A DNA stretch of 64,000 nt from Hyphomicrobium sp. CS1BSMeth3. Lineage in GTDB: Bacteria; Pseudomonadota; Alphaproteobacteria; Rhizobiales; Hyphomicrobiaceae. The stretch is from the NCBI RefSeq assembly GCF_900117415.1, contig NZ_FPEI01000006.1, forward strand, positions 248,001 through 312,000. The letters are read 5' to 3'. The notes under the pieces are model-generated. The model did no database searches. It was not told the DNA's origin and saw only the letters and a program-made list of their open reading frames with translations. Of this stretch, positions 16,886 to 25,837 are shown one piece after another (position 1 is the first letter of the stretch; every line of letters starts with the position of its first letter). The translations under genes and the position numbers were made by a program.

Positions 16886-16911
16886 GGAACCTGCTCTCAA
16901 TCCTGCGCGTT
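16886..16911 (+). promoter_or_regulatory. EcfG-type promoter for the 93-residue gene
   Basis: GGAAC (16886-16890), 17 nt, CGTT (16908-16911). It is 78 nt upstream of the start codon at 16989 and only 12 nt after the kinase stop codon. Confidence 0.7.
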
Positions 16912-16988
16912 TATCCGGGGCGTTCGACGCCGCTTGCCGCGGCACAGACCGTGCTGCGCACGGCCCAAGAAAAACGGAGGACAGCAGA

Positions 16989-17270
16989 ATGTCTGAGATC
17001 ATGCGCATTGCGCCGGAGAGGGCTCGCCAGGATCCCGAGGCAGTCTTCAAACGGCCGGCGGACATCGAGAAGGAGGTTGGCCTCACGCGTGGTCAGAAGA
17101 TCGCGACGTTGAGGCGCTGGGAGGCGGACGTCACGCGCCGCCTCGAGTCGACGGACGAAGGCATGCCGTCCAACAACGAGAACTCCAACGACGCAGCGCT
17201 CCTGAAGGAGATCAAGGTGGTGATCGAAGCCATCAATGCCGGCGAGGAGCCCCGCCCCGACGCTCAGTAG
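16989..17270 (+). CDS. Small stress-regulon protein, unknown
   Basis: 93 residues, charged, no signal or membrane segment. A central segment IEKEVGLTRGQKIATLRRWE looks like a helix-turn or coiled region. A second helix near the C-terminus reads LLKEIKVVIEAINAGEE. CGGAGGA precedes the ATG. It has an EcfG-type promoter and a strong terminator, so it is a monocistronic member of the proposed EcfG regulon. Family not recognised by name. Confidence 0.8.
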   Translation: MSEIMRIAPERARQDPEAVFKRPADIEKEVGLTRGQKIATLRRWEADVTRRLESTDEGMPSNNENSNDAALLKEIKVVIEAINAGEEPRPDAQ

Positions 17271-17308
17271 CGCGGCGTGCGTTGAGTGATGCTGAAAAGT
17301 CGATCTGC

Positions 17309-17348
17309 GAATGGCCGGGTGGTGAGTCCACTCCCGGCCATTCTTTTT
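17309..17348 (+). terminator. Intrinsic terminator
   Basis: GAATGGCCGGG (17309-17319) pairs perfectly with CCCGGCCATTC (17333-17343), followed by TTTTT (17344-17348). It ends the general stress island on the plus strand and faces the convergent racemase gene. Confidence 0.9.
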
Positions 17349-17380
17349 GCCCGGGTCGATGGGGCGATCTCGCGGCCGCC

Positions 17381-18115
17381 TCAGCTCTTGTCGAGCAGGC
17401 TCGCGAGTGGCCCGGTAATGGTCTTCGGTGCGCCGGTCTCGTAGCCGCCCCGCTTCGACGTCTTGTGCCCGAGCGCGACGAGCATCTCGGCGAGCTTCAC
17501 GGCAGCGCCGACGCCATCGATGACCGGACAGCCGTGCTGATCGGAGAGATCGCGCGCGAGCTTGGCCATGCCGGCACAACCGAGCACGATGGCCTCGGCG
17601 CGATCCTCGGCGAGCGCGCGTGCGATCTCCGCGTTTATGCGCGCGCGGGCATCCGAGCCTTCGTCCTCCAGTGCCAGCACGGGCACCTCGGCGGCGCGGA
17701 TCGTAGCGCGGCGCTCGAAGCCGTACTTCATGAGATTGTGCTCGAGCGCGGGAATGGAGCGCGCGAGCGTCGTGATCACCGTGAAGCGGTTCGCGATCAG
17801 CGTCGCGGCATGGTAGGCGGCTTCGCCAATGCCGATGACGGGGCCTGCCGCGATCTGGCGCGCGGCATCGAGGCCCGTGTCGTCGAAGCAGGCAATGACG
17901 TGCGCGTTGGCGCCCGCAGCTTCGCCCTTCCGGACTTCGATCAGCAGGCCCGGTAGCGACATTGCCTCATCGAAGTATCCCTCGATCGAGACGGGGCCTG
18001 TCGGCGATGTGATGGCCTCGATGATCGTGCCCGTCGCGGCCGCTTCCTCGGCGGCACGCGCGATGGTGGCCGTCATCGCGGCGGTCGTATTCGGATTGAT
18101 GACGCGGATGCGCAT
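17381..18115 (-). CDS. Asp/Glu-hydantoin racemase family; probable allantoin racemase
   Basis: 244 residues. Two catalytic Cys residues are visible, in V-I-A-C-F-D-D-T-G and V-L-G-C-A-G-M, the paired acid/base of the Asp/Glu racemase superfamily. The N-terminus MRIRVINPNTTAAMTATI is typical of hydantoin and allantoin racemases (HpxA/HyuA type). It is the last gene of the ABC importer operon, starting five nt after the ATPase stop. With allantoinase and allantoate amidohydrolase genes nearby, interconversion of allantoin enantiomers is the best role. Hydantoin or another cyclic ureide is possible. The open frame extends 48 codons upstream into the ATPase gene, which is not credible. Confidence 0.82.
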   Translation of the reverse strand: MRIRVINPNTTAAMTATIARAAEEAAATGTIIEAITSPTGPVSIEGYFDEAMSLPGLLIEVRKGEAAGANAHVIACFDDTGLDAARQIAAGPVIGIGEAAYHAATLIANRFTVITTLARSIPALEHNLMKYGFERRATIRAAEVPVLALEDEGSDARARINAEIARALAEDRAEAIVLGCAGMAKLARDLSDQHGCPVIDGVGAAVKLAEMLVALGHKTSKRGGYETGAPKTITGPLASLLDKS

Positions 18116-18120
18116 GGCGA

Positions 18121-19143
18121 TCAGCTTGTCACAGCCGGCGCCAGAGCGGCAACCTTGTTCACTGTCTCCGCCGTTCTGAAGCAGCGCACACGATGCCCGC
18201 CACCGAGATCGACGGGCTCCGGCACGCTGGCGCGGCAGGCATCCGCTGCAATGGCACAACGCGGCGCGAAGGCACAGCCGGGTGGCAGGTTGGCCAGATC
18301 CGGCGGGCTGCCCGGGATTGCGGGCAGCCGGTGGCCTTCGAGACGCCCGCCATGGGCGCGCGTCGAGAGCAATCCGATCGTGTAGGGGTGGCGCGGCGTG
18401 CGAATGACATCGCGCACCGTGCCCGTCTCGACAATGCGCCCCGCGTACATGACGGCAATTCGGTCGGCCACTTCCACGGCGACCGAGATGTCGTGCGTGA
18501 CGAAGATCATCGACAGGCCGAGCTCGCGCTGCAGCTCGCGCAGCAAGAGCAGGATCTGCACCTGCACAGTCGCGTCGAGCGCCGTCGTCGGCTCGTCGGC
18601 GAGCAGGATGTGCGGCTTGCTCGCGAGCGCGAGGGCGATCATGGCGCGCTGGCGCATGCCGCCCGACATCTCGTGCGGGTAGGCCGCGAGCCGCCGCTCC
18701 GGGCTCGGAATGCGCACGAGCGTCAGCATTTCGAGCGCCCGCGCGCGGGCGTCGGCCGCCGAGATCTTCTCGTGATTGCGCACGGCCTCCGTGATCTGCT
18801 GGCCGACCGTGTAGACCGGATCCATGGCCAGCATGGGCTCCTGGAAGACCATCGACACGGTCTTGCCGCGGAAGCTTTCGAGCGCGCGGCCTTCGAGCGA
18901 CGTGACGTCGATGCCCTCGACCTTGATGCTGCCCTCGATGCGCGAGCGCTTCGGCGGATGCAGACGCAGGATCGAGCGCAGCGTCACGCTCTTGCCCGAG
19001 CCCGACTCGCCGAGCAGTGCGATGACCTCGCCGCGCCCGAGCGCGAGATCCACGCCGTCGAGCGCACGCACCGGCTTTGGGCCGCCTCCGAACGTGACGG
19101 TGAGCCCGCGGATGTCGAGGATCGGATCGCTCATCGTGTTCAT
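18121..19143 (-). CDS. ABC transporter ATP-binding protein (DppD/OppD type)
   Basis: 340 residues. Walker A is GESGSGKS, the ABC signature [16 protein letters not shown] and Walker [13 protein letters not shown]. The C-terminal oligopeptide-ATPase extension contains the Cys motif [16 protein letters not shown] that binds an Fe-S cluster in DppD-type proteins. GGAGGGAGCTCA lies right before the ATG. One of two ATPases powering the importer encoded in this operon. Confidence 0.93.
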   Translation of the reverse strand: MNTMSDPILDIRGLTVTFGGGPKPVRALDGVDLALGRGEVIALLGESGSGKSVTLRSILRLHPPKRSRIEGSIKVEGIDVTSLEGRALESFRGKTVSMVFQEPMLAMDPVYTVGQQITEAVRNHEKISAADARARALEMLTLVRIPSPERRLAAYPHEMSGGMRQRAMIALALASKPHILLADEPTTALDATVQVQILLLLRELQRELGLSMIFVTHDISVAVEVADRIAVMYAGRIVETGTVRDVIRTPRHPYTIGLLSTRAHGGRLEGHRLPAIPGSPPDLANLPPGCAFAPRCAIAADACRASVPEPVDLGGGHRVRCFRTAETVNKVAALAPAVTS

Positions 19144-19162
19144 TGAGCTCCCTCCGCGCGCA

Positions 19163-20218
19163 TCATGCCGCGGCCTTGCTGTGGCCGGACCCAGGATCGA
19201 CCATGTGGCAGGCCGTGAAGTGCCCGGTGCCGCTCACGGTGAGCGCCGGCGTCTTCGCCGAGCAGACGCTCTCGGCAAAGGAGCAGCGCGTGTGGAAGCG
19301 GCAGCCGGACGGCGGATCGATCGGATTCGGCGGATCTCCGGCGAGTGGTGCCTCCATGGTGCGCTCGTCCGGGTCCATGGAAAGCATCGAGCCGAGTAGC
19401 GCCGTCGTGTAGGGATGGCGCCCGCCGGTGTAGAGCGCATCCGTCGGCCCGATCTCGGCGACGCGGCCGAGGTACATAACCATCACGCGGTTGGCGATGA
19501 AGCGCACGACCTCGAGATCGTGGCTGATGAAGATGTACGTGAGGCCGATCTCCTCCTTGAGATCGAGCAGCAGGTTCAGCACCTGCGCCTCGACGGACTT
19601 GTCGAGCGCCGAGACGGCCTCGTCGAGGATGATCACCTTGGGCTCGAGCGCGAGGGCGCGCGCGATGTTCACGCGCTGGCGCTGGCCGCCGGAAAGCTCG
19701 TGCGGATAGCGGCCGGCAAAGCGGCGCGGATCGAGGCCGACGCGATCGAGCAGGCGGCGCGCGCGGCGCACGGCATCCGTCCCGGAGACACCATGCACGG
19801 TCGGCCCATAGGCGATCGAGTCCTCGACCGTCAGGCGCGGATTGAGCGAGGCATAGCTGTCCTGGAAGACCATCTGCACTTGCGAGCGGAAGGCTTTCAG
19901 CGACAACTCGGGCGTTCCCGGTGCGCGGCCGTTGAGCAGCACATTGCCGCTGTCCGGCTTGATCAAGTTCATGAGCACGCGCGCGGTCGTCGACTTTCCG
20001 CAGCCGGACTCGCCGACAATGCCGAGCGTCTCGCCGGGGTACAGCGAGAAGGTCACGCCATCGACCGCGCGCACCACGGCATTCGAGCGCCCGAGCAGCC
20101 CCGACTTGATGGGGAAGTGCTTCACGAGGTCGGCAGCCTCGAGCAGCGGCCGCACCGGCTCGCTGCCCGTCGCTTGTGCCGCTGCCGGCGCCCTCGTCAT
20201 GACCGTGTCGCTCGCCAT
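19163..20218 (-). CDS. ABC transporter ATP-binding protein (DppF/OppF type)
   Basis: 351 residues. Walker A is GESGCGKST, the signature LSGGQRQRVNIARALA and Walker B VIILDEAVSALDKS. The C-terminal RFHTRCSFAESVC motif is typical of OppF/DppF. The ATG at 20218 is one codon inside a GTG that abuts the stop of the upstream permease. It pairs with the DppD-type ATPase 19 nt downstream. Confidence 0.93.
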   Translation of the reverse strand: MASDTVMTRAPAAAQATGSEPVRPLLEAADLVKHFPIKSGLLGRSNAVVRAVDGVTFSLYPGETLGIVGESGCGKSTTARVLMNLIKPDSGNVLLNGRAPGTPELSLKAFRSQVQMVFQDSYASLNPRLTVEDSIAYGPTVHGVSGTDAVRRARRLLDRVGLDPRRFAGRYPHELSGGQRQRVNIARALALEPKVIILDEAVSALDKSVEAQVLNLLLDLKEEIGLTYIFISHDLEVVRFIANRVMVMYLGRVAEIGPTDALYTGGRHPYTTALLGSMLSMDPDERTMEAPLAGDPPNPIDPPSGCRFHTRCSFAESVCSAKTPALTVSGTGHFTACHMVDPGSGHSKAAA

Positions 20219-20221
20219 CAC

Positions 20222-21112
20222 TTAAGCCTTGATGTCCATGGCCGACCTCAGGCCGTCCGTCAGCAGGTTGAACGAGATCGAGGTGATGAAGATCATGATG
20301 CCGGGGAGCGCACACAACATGGGTTGCGTGTAGAGCGCCGTGCGCAGCGTGTTCAGCATGAGGCCCCACTCGGGCTCGGGTGGGCGCACGCCGAGGCCGA
20401 GGAACGAAAGGCCGGATGCCAGGATCATCGACACCGCAATGAGGCTCATGGCGTAGACGAAGATGGGGCCGAGCACATTGCCGAGTACGTGCTTGCGCAC
20501 GATGGAGAGCGCACCGGCCCCGCTCGCGCGCGCGGCCTCCACATAGTCGAGGCTTCTGACGCTCGTCGTCACGCTCTCCGCGATGCGCGCGATCGGCGGA
20601 ATGAAGACGATGGTGAGCGAGATGAGCCCATTGACGATGCCTGCGCCCATGGCGCCCGAGAGCGCGATCGCGAGCAGCACCGAGGGAAAGGCGAAGATGA
20701 TGTCGATCGTGCGCATGAGCAGGGTGTTCACGATCCCGCCGACATAGCCCGCAGTGACGCCGATCGCCGAGCCGATGAAGAGCGCGAGGAACACCGGCGT
20801 CACGCCCATGAAGAGTGAGAGCCGCGCGCCGTAAATGAGGCGCGAGAGCATGTCGCGGCCGAGCTCGTCCGTGCCGAGCAGGTAGCCCGGCGTTCCGGGC
20901 GGTCTCAACCGCCGCAGCGTTGCGCCGCGAAAGGGATCGTGCGGCGCGATGTACGGCGCGAGGATCGCGATCAGGATCAGCAGGACGATGACGCCGAGCG
21001 CGATCATTGCGACCGGATCGCGGCGAAAGCGCCGCCAGACCGTCGACCAATAGCCCGGCGAGCGCTCGATGGTCGCATCGTCGATCATTGCGGGGGCGAC
21101 GGCTTGGACCAT
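20222..21112 (-). CDS. ABC transporter permease (DppC type)
   Basis: 296 residues. OppC-N region, then about six membrane segments, with the EAA-type loop EAARASGAGALSIVRKHVLGN. The ATG at 21112 lies five nt past the stop of the upstream permease and is preceded by GGAGCTGACGAA. The frame is open for 18 more codons upstream, but these overlap the DppB-type gene. Forms the translocation pore with the DppB-type subunit. Confidence 0.92.
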   Translation of the reverse strand: MVQAVAPAMIDDATIERSPGYWSTVWRRFRRDPVAMIALGVIVLLILIAILAPYIAPHDPFRGATLRRLRPPGTPGYLLGTDELGRDMLSRLIYGARLSLFMGVTPVFLALFIGSAIGVTAGYVGGIVNTLLMRTIDIIFAFPSVLLAIALSGAMGAGIVNGLISLTIVFIPPIARIAESVTTSVRSLDYVEAARASGAGALSIVRKHVLGNVLGPIFVYAMSLIAVSMILASGLSFLGLGVRPPEPEWGLMLNTLRTALYTQPMLCALPGIMIFITSISFNLLTDGLRSAMDIKA

Positions 21113-21116
21113 TTCG

Positions 21117-22070
21117 TCAGCTCCGGGCAATGCGCGGGTCGATCGCGGTCTGCACCACGTCGACAATGAGGTTCAGGACGACGAAGAAACAGGCGAGCAC
21201 CAGGATCGTCCCCTGCAGCAGCGGCAGATCACGCTGGAAGATCGCATCATTGAGCAGGAGGCCCGTTCCCGGCCACGAGAACACGGTCTCGATCAGGATC
21301 GAGCCGCCGAGCAGATAGCCGAGCTGGATGCCCATGACGGCAAGCGCGGTGGGTGCTGCATTCTTCACGACATGGCGGAAAATGCCGAAGGCCGACATGC
21401 CCTTGGCCTTGAGGCCGGCAATGAACTCCTGCGAGAGGATCTCGGCGACGAGCGCGCGGACCGTGCGCGCGATGATGCCCATGGGGATCACCGACATGGT
21501 GACGGCGGGCAGGATCATGTGGCGGATGTGCGCCCAGTCCCAGACCCAGTTGTCGGAGCCGCCGGGGCCCGCGCCGGTCGGCGGCAGCCAGCCGAGCTGC
21601 GCGGAGAAGATGATGACGAGCACCATGCCGAGCCAGTAGTGCGGCACGGAAACGCCGGTGACCGAGATGGCGGAAGCCACCTTGTCGATCCAGGTATCGC
21701 GGAAGCTGCCCGCAACGAACCCGAAGAGAGAGCCGAGCACGAAGCCGATGACGGTCGCGAGCGCGGCGAGCATCAGCGTGTTGGAAACGGCCTTGCCCAC
21801 CTCGGCGACCACGGGGCGGTTCGTGCGGATGGAAGTGCCGAGATCGCCGCCGAGTGCGCGGCCGAGCCACTTGAGAAACTGCTCGGCATAAGGCCGGTCG
21901 AAACCGTAGAGCGCCATCATCTGCTGGCGAAGTTGCTCTGATGCGTCCGGCGGCAGCACCGAGACCAGCGGATCACCTGGTGCGATGTGTACGAGCAGAA
22001 AGCAGACGATCGCAACGCCCAGCATGATCGGCAGGGTATAGATCACCCGCTTGGCAATGTAGGTGAGCAT
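21117..22070 (-). CDS. ABC transporter permease (DppB type)
   Basis: 317 residues. N-terminal membrane segment YTLPIMLGVAIVCFLLVHIA, then the OppB-type P-G-D-P-L motif and five further segments. The cytoplasmic EAA loop reads IAGLKAKGMSAFGIFRHVVKN. Located between the binding protein and the DppC-type permease in a single minus-strand operon. Confidence 0.92.
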   Translation of the reverse strand: MLTYIAKRVIYTLPIMLGVAIVCFLLVHIAPGDPLVSVLPPDASEQLRQQMMALYGFDRPYAEQFLKWLGRALGGDLGTSIRTNRPVVAEVGKAVSNTLMLAALATVIGFVLGSLFGFVAGSFRDTWIDKVASAISVTGVSVPHYWLGMVLVIIFSAQLGWLPPTGAGPGGSDNWVWDWAHIRHMILPAVTMSVIPMGIIARTVRALVAEILSQEFIAGLKAKGMSAFGIFRHVVKNAAPTALAVMGIQLGYLLGGSILIETVFSWPGTGLLLNDAIFQRDLPLLQGTILVLACFFVVLNLIVDVVQTAIDPRIARS

Positions 22071-22081
22071 CGGGCCCCTCT

Positions 22082-22113
22082 GTGGAGCGGGCTTTCATGT
22101 GAGCCCGCTCCAC
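22082..22113 (-). terminator. Intra-operon hairpin after the binding-protein gene
   Basis: A perfect 12-bp stem (22082-22093 with 22102-22113, core TGGAGCGGGCT) with an 8-nt loop, between the binding-protein stop (22156) and the permease start (22070). No T-tract. Such hairpins often protect the upstream binding-protein mRNA or cause partial termination, giving more binding protein than permease. Confidence 0.6.
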
Positions 22114-22155
22114 GCTCGAGTAATAGCTCCAGTTTCGGTCCGCTTATGCGCGCAC

Positions 22156-23835
22156 CTACTCCATGCTGACCGTTGCGAGGTCGATGAACCAGCTCTTCGG
22201 CTGCACGACGCCCTTCAGCTTGGGGCTGATGGCACGGGGGCCGACGTCGTGGGCGACCCACAGGAACGGAGCTTCCTCGACGATGCGTGCGTGCAGGTTG
22301 GCGAGCGCCGCGTCGCGATCCTTGTCGGCGAACGAGGTGCGTGCCTTGGCGATCAGGTCGTCGAACTCGGGATTGACGAAGTAGCCCCAGTTGTTCGAGA
22401 CCGGCGGAACGGTCTTCGACGACGTGAAGCGGACCATGGCGAAGAACGGATCCATGGCAGCGAACGTCACGTTCGTCGCATGAGCGCCGCGCGAGCCGGG
22501 GTCCTTCGCACCCTGGCGCCAGTTCGTGAAGAGCGCGTTCCACTCGATCACGTCCAGCTCGACGTCGAAGAAGCATTCCTTCAGCGCCTGCTGCAGGAAC
22601 TCGTTCATCGGCACCGGCTGCATCTGGCCGGAGCCCGAAGCCGAGGTGATGGTCTTCACCTTGAGGCGCTTGTTCGGACCATAGCCGGCCTCGGTCATCA
22701 GCTTCTTCGCTGCTTCGAGGTCATACTTGATGTCGAACTTCGGATTGCCCCACCAGGGATGGCCTGGCGGCACCGTGCCCTTGGGAATTTCCATCAGGCC
22801 GTTGAGGGCTTCCTTCAGCTCCTCGCGGTTCACGCAGAGGTTCGCCGCGTGACGCACGCGCTTGTCGAGCCAGGGCGAGCCTTCGGCGAATGAGAACTGC
22901 CAGGGCCAGACGTGCGGCTGCGCGTTCGCCTTGATCACGAAGCCCTTGCCCTTGATGGCACTGAGCGCGTCCGGCGCGGGGTTCTCGATCCAGTCGACCT
23001 GGCCCGAGAGAAGGGCGGCCGTGCGTGCGTTCGCTTCCGGCATCGGGAGCAGCACGACGCGGTCGATCTTCGGCACGCGCTTCGCGTCCCAGTAGTCCTT
23101 GTTGGCGGCGTACTCGACGCGCTCACGCGCCGAGAAGCTCGCCATCTTGAACGGACCCGAGCCCGAGGCGTCCGTGGAGAAGGCGGCCCAGGCCTGCTTG
23201 GCGCGCTCGGCCGGATCGGAGACGCTTGCCAGCGCATCATACTTCTTCTGCCAGTGCGCGGGCGAGGCAATGAAGAGGTTGGTCAGGTTGATCGGGATGA
23301 AGCTGTCCGGCTCCTTGGTCGTCAGCTCGACCGTGTAGTCGTCGATGACGCGCGCCGAGACGAGGTTCGGCATGCGGCTGACCGTGACGCCGATCTGGTC
23401 GGGGGCGAAATGCGGTGCCGACTTGTCGAGCACCTTCTGCACGTTCCACACGATCGCCGCGGCCTTGAGGTCGCTGCCATCATGGAACTTCACGCCCTGG
23501 CGCAGCTTGAAGATCCACTTCGTCTTGTCGCTGTCGGAGACGGCCCATTCCGTCGCGAGGCCGGGAATGAGGACGCTCGGCTTGTCCTCCGACGAAAGAT
23601 CCCAGTGCGTGAGCGCATCGAAGAGCGGGATGCCGGTGAAGCGGTTGCCTTCGAAGCCCTGGTCGGGCTGGCCGTTCGTCTTGGGGATGTCTGCGGCCGT
23701 CATGGCAATGCGCAAGGTCTTGCCTTGGGCCATGACCGGCAGTGCTGGCATCGAGAGCAGCAGCACCGAGCCGGCCACAAGGCCTGCCCGCCGCCACGAA
23801 TACTGCAGTGGGGTCTTCTTCACTGGCGCCTCCAT
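22156..23835 (-). CDS. ABC transporter substrate-binding protein (SBP_bac_5)
   Basis: 559 residues. A signal peptide with twin Arg near the start (WRRAGLVAGSVLLLSMPALP, cleavage near VMAQ). The mature protein is of the DppA/OppA type, with PLFDALTHWD, FKLRQGVKFHDGSDLKA and the FDIKYDLEAAKKLMTEAGYG hallmark. The ligand cannot be read from sequence. The operon partners (ureide racemase) and the divergent ureide genes suggest allantoin, hydantoin or a related ureide rather than peptides. First gene of the minus-strand operon, facing two TTGTATACAGG sites. Confidence 0.9.
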   Translation of the reverse strand: MEAPVKKTPLQYSWRRAGLVAGSVLLLSMPALPVMAQGKTLRIAMTAADIPKTNGQPDQGFEGNRFTGIPLFDALTHWDLSSEDKPSVLIPGLATEWAVSDSDKTKWIFKLRQGVKFHDGSDLKAAAIVWNVQKVLDKSAPHFAPDQIGVTVSRMPNLVSARVIDDYTVELTTKEPDSFIPINLTNLFIASPAHWQKKYDALASVSDPAERAKQAWAAFSTDASGSGPFKMASFSARERVEYAANKDYWDAKRVPKIDRVVLLPMPEANARTAALLSGQVDWIENPAPDALSAIKGKGFVIKANAQPHVWPWQFSFAEGSPWLDKRVRHAANLCVNREELKEALNGLMEIPKGTVPPGHPWWGNPKFDIKYDLEAAKKLMTEAGYGPNKRLKVKTITSASGSGQMQPVPMNEFLQQALKECFFDVELDVIEWNALFTNWRQGAKDPGSRGAHATNVTFAAMDPFFAMVRFTSSKTVPPVSNNWGYFVNPEFDDLIAKARTSFADKDRDAALANLHARIVEEAPFLWVAHDVGPRAISPKLKGVVQPKSWFIDLATVSME

Positions 23836-24014
23836 CAACGCACTCTGCGGTTTTCTGAAATTCGCGGAGCTTCGGCCGCGGTCGCACGGCAGGGAGGAAT
23901 GCCTGCAGCATCAGGTGGCATGGTCGGAATTGCGCGCACCATGGATGCTCTTGCCTCTCCCCTTGCTCTCTTTTTGCGCTCGTTGAGAGCGCACTATCGC
24001 CTGGATGACACCGA

Positions 24015-24025
24015 TTGTATACAGG
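24015..24025. promoter_or_regulatory. Putative GntR operator, distal copy
   Basis: TTGTATACAGG, with the 8-bp palindrome TGTATACA as core. It is the same 11-mer as at 24116. TTGTATACA-type palindromes are typical operators for FCD-domain GntR regulators. Located between the divergent binding-protein gene and gntR. Confidence 0.6.
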
Positions 24026-24115
24026 CGCGAAAGCTTATCCAAGCACATGGAATAGGCACGCACTGCACAATAAGCCGCCATTGCGCCGCGAGAGCTTCCG
24101 GGCGCGCGTGAGTTC

Positions 24116-24126
24116 TTGTATACAGG
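24116..24126. promoter_or_regulatory. Putative GntR operator, proximal copy
   Basis: TTGTATACAGG, an exact duplicate of the site at 24015, with its start 101 bp away, about ten helical turns. It ends five nt before the gntR start codon, so binding here would repress the regulator's own gene. Confidence 0.6.
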
Positions 24127-24131
24127 ATGGG

Positions 24132-24920
24132 ATGAGCAGGTTGCGCAAAAGCCCGATGGAGAACGCTGGCGCCAGCACGGAGACGATCGTCGAGCGCATC
24201 ACCACGGCGGTGCTGGAACAGCGCCTGCCGCTCGGTGCCAAGCTCGGCGAGGAGAAGCTTTGCGCCGTCTTCGGCGTCTCGCGCACCAAGGTCCGCCAGG
24301 CACTCAATCGTCTCGCCCGCAGCAAGCTCGTTGTGCTGAAGCCGCGCCGCGGCGCCTTCCTTGCCGAGCCGACGCCGGAGGAGGCGCGTCAGATCTTCGA
24401 GGCGCGCCGGGTCATCGAGTGCGAGATTTTTGCGCAGTTCACGCGCACGGCGAGCGAAGCCGATCTCGCCGCGCTCGAGCGTCACGTCCAGGCCGAGCGC
24501 CGCGCCATCCGCCTGGATGATGTACCGCTGCGCAACCGCCTACTCGGGACATTCCACGTACGCATTGCCGAGATGGTGGGCAACAAGGTGCTGACCGAGA
24601 TCCTCGCCGATCTCGTCACGCGCTCGTCGCTCATTACGCTGCTCCTGCAGTCGACGCAGGCCGCATCCTGTTCGTCTGACGAGCACCGCGCCCTGATCGC
24701 CGCGATCCGTGCGCGAAAAGCGCCGCTCGTCCAGAAGCTGCTGCGCGAGCATCTCGACCATGTCGAGCGCGATCTCGCCGACATCGACGGCCGCGGCAGC
24801 GAGTTTGATCTTGCCGATGCCCTGGGGCCGGTCGCCGCCGAGCGTAAGGGCAAGGCGCCGGCCCGCCGTGTCCGCAATGGCAGCACGCCGAGCCGCGGGA
24901 GAGTACCGAGCCAGCCATGA
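24132..24920 (+). CDS. GntR family regulator (FCD domain)
   Basis: 262 residues. A winged helix at about 15-80 (LGEEKLCAVFGVSRTKVRQA, then ALNRLARSKLVVLKPRRGAF), followed by an all-helical FCD ligand domain (about 88-220). Metal-site residues appear in TFHVRIAEM and SDEHRALI. A basic tail follows (about 235-262). The ATG at 24132 has AGGA upstream. It is divergent from the importer operon, and its stop overlaps the puuE start by 4 nt. It is therefore the likely local regulator of uptake and breakdown of the same ureide. Confidence 0.88.
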   Translation: MSRLRKSPMENAGASTETIVERITTAVLEQRLPLGAKLGEEKLCAVFGVSRTKVRQALNRLARSKLVVLKPRRGAFLAEPTPEEARQIFEARRVIECEIFAQFTRTASEADLAALERHVQAERRAIRLDDVPLRNRLLGTFHVRIAEMVGNKVLTEILADLVTRSSLITLLLQSTQAASCSSDEHRALIAAIRARKAPLVQKLLREHLDHVERDLADIDGRGSEFDLADALGPVAAERKGKAPARRVRNGSTPSRGRVPSQP

Positions 24921-25837
24921 GCCAGACATCCGATTATCCGCGCGATCTCAAGGGCTATGGCCGCGAGCCGCCTCATGCGCGCTGGCCCGGCGACGCGCGC
25001 ATCGCCGTGCAGTTCGTCGTCAATTACGAAGAGGGCGGCGAGAACTGCATCCTGCACGGAGATGCAGCATCCGAGGCCTTTCTCTCGGAGGTCGTCGGCG
25101 CCGCGCCCTGGCCCGGCCAGCGGCACATGAATATGGAATCCATGTACGAGTACGGCGCGCGCGCAGGCTTCTGGCGTCTCTGGCGCGCCTTCACTTCGCG
25201 GCGGATGCCGGTGACCGCCTTCGCCGTCGCCCACGCCATGATGCGCGGGCGCGAGCAGGTCGCGGCCATGCGCGATGCCGGCTGGGAGCTCGCGAGCCAC
25301 GGCCTCAAATGGATCGAGTACAAGGATTTCTCCGAAGCCGACGAGCGTGCGCACATTCGCGAGGCCGTGCGCCTGCACACCGAGATCGCCGGCGAGCGGC
25401 CGCTCGGTTTCTACCAGGGCCGCTGCTCGGCGCACACGCTCAAGCTGACCATGGAGGAAGGTTTCCTCTATTCCGCCGACAGCTATGCCGATGATCTGCC
25501 GTACTGGGTGCAAGGCCCGCGCGCGCCCTTCCTGATCGTGCCGTACAGCCTCGATGCCAACGACATGCGCTTTGCGACCGCGCAGGGCTTCAACTCGGGC
25601 GATCAGTTCTTCACGTACCTGAAGGATACGTTCGACGTACTCTACCGCGAGGGCGAGATGGTGCCGCGCATGATGTCGATCGGCCTGCACTGCCGGCTCG
25701 CCGGCCGTCCCGGCCGCACCGCCGCGCTCGAGCGCTTCCTCGACTACATCGCCGCGCACGATCGCGTGTGGATCGCGCGGCGCATCGACATTGCGCGCCA
25801 CTGGGAGGCCGTCCATCCGCCCGAAGGCACGCGCTGA
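24917..25837 (+). CDS. puuE: PuuE-type allantoinase (polysaccharide deacetylase fold)
   Basis: 306 residues. A cofactor-light allantoinase of the polysaccharide-deacetylase fold. PuuE signatures are all present: YPRDLKGYGREPPHARWPGD at the N-terminus, then VNYEEGGENCILHGD, SMYEYGARAGFW and HGLKWIEY. It opens the allantoin ring to allantoate. The ATG overlaps the gntR stop (ATGA) and the stop overlaps the next start (TGATG), so three proteins are translationally coupled. The ABC importer and racemase lie on the divergent unit. Confidence 0.9.
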   Translation: MSQTSDYPRDLKGYGREPPHARWPGDARIAVQFVVNYEEGGENCILHGDAASEAFLSEVVGAAPWPGQRHMNMESMYEYGARAGFWRLWRAFTSRRMPVTAFAVAHAMMRGREQVAAMRDAGWELASHGLKWIEYKDFSEADERAHIREAVRLHTEIAGERPLGFYQGRCSAHTLKLTMEEGFLYSADSYADDLPYWVQGPRAPFLIVPYSLDANDMRFATAQGFNSGDQFFTYLKDTFDVLYREGEMVPRMMSIGLHCRLAGRPGRTAALERFLDYIAAHDRVWIARRIDIARHWEAVHPPEGTR

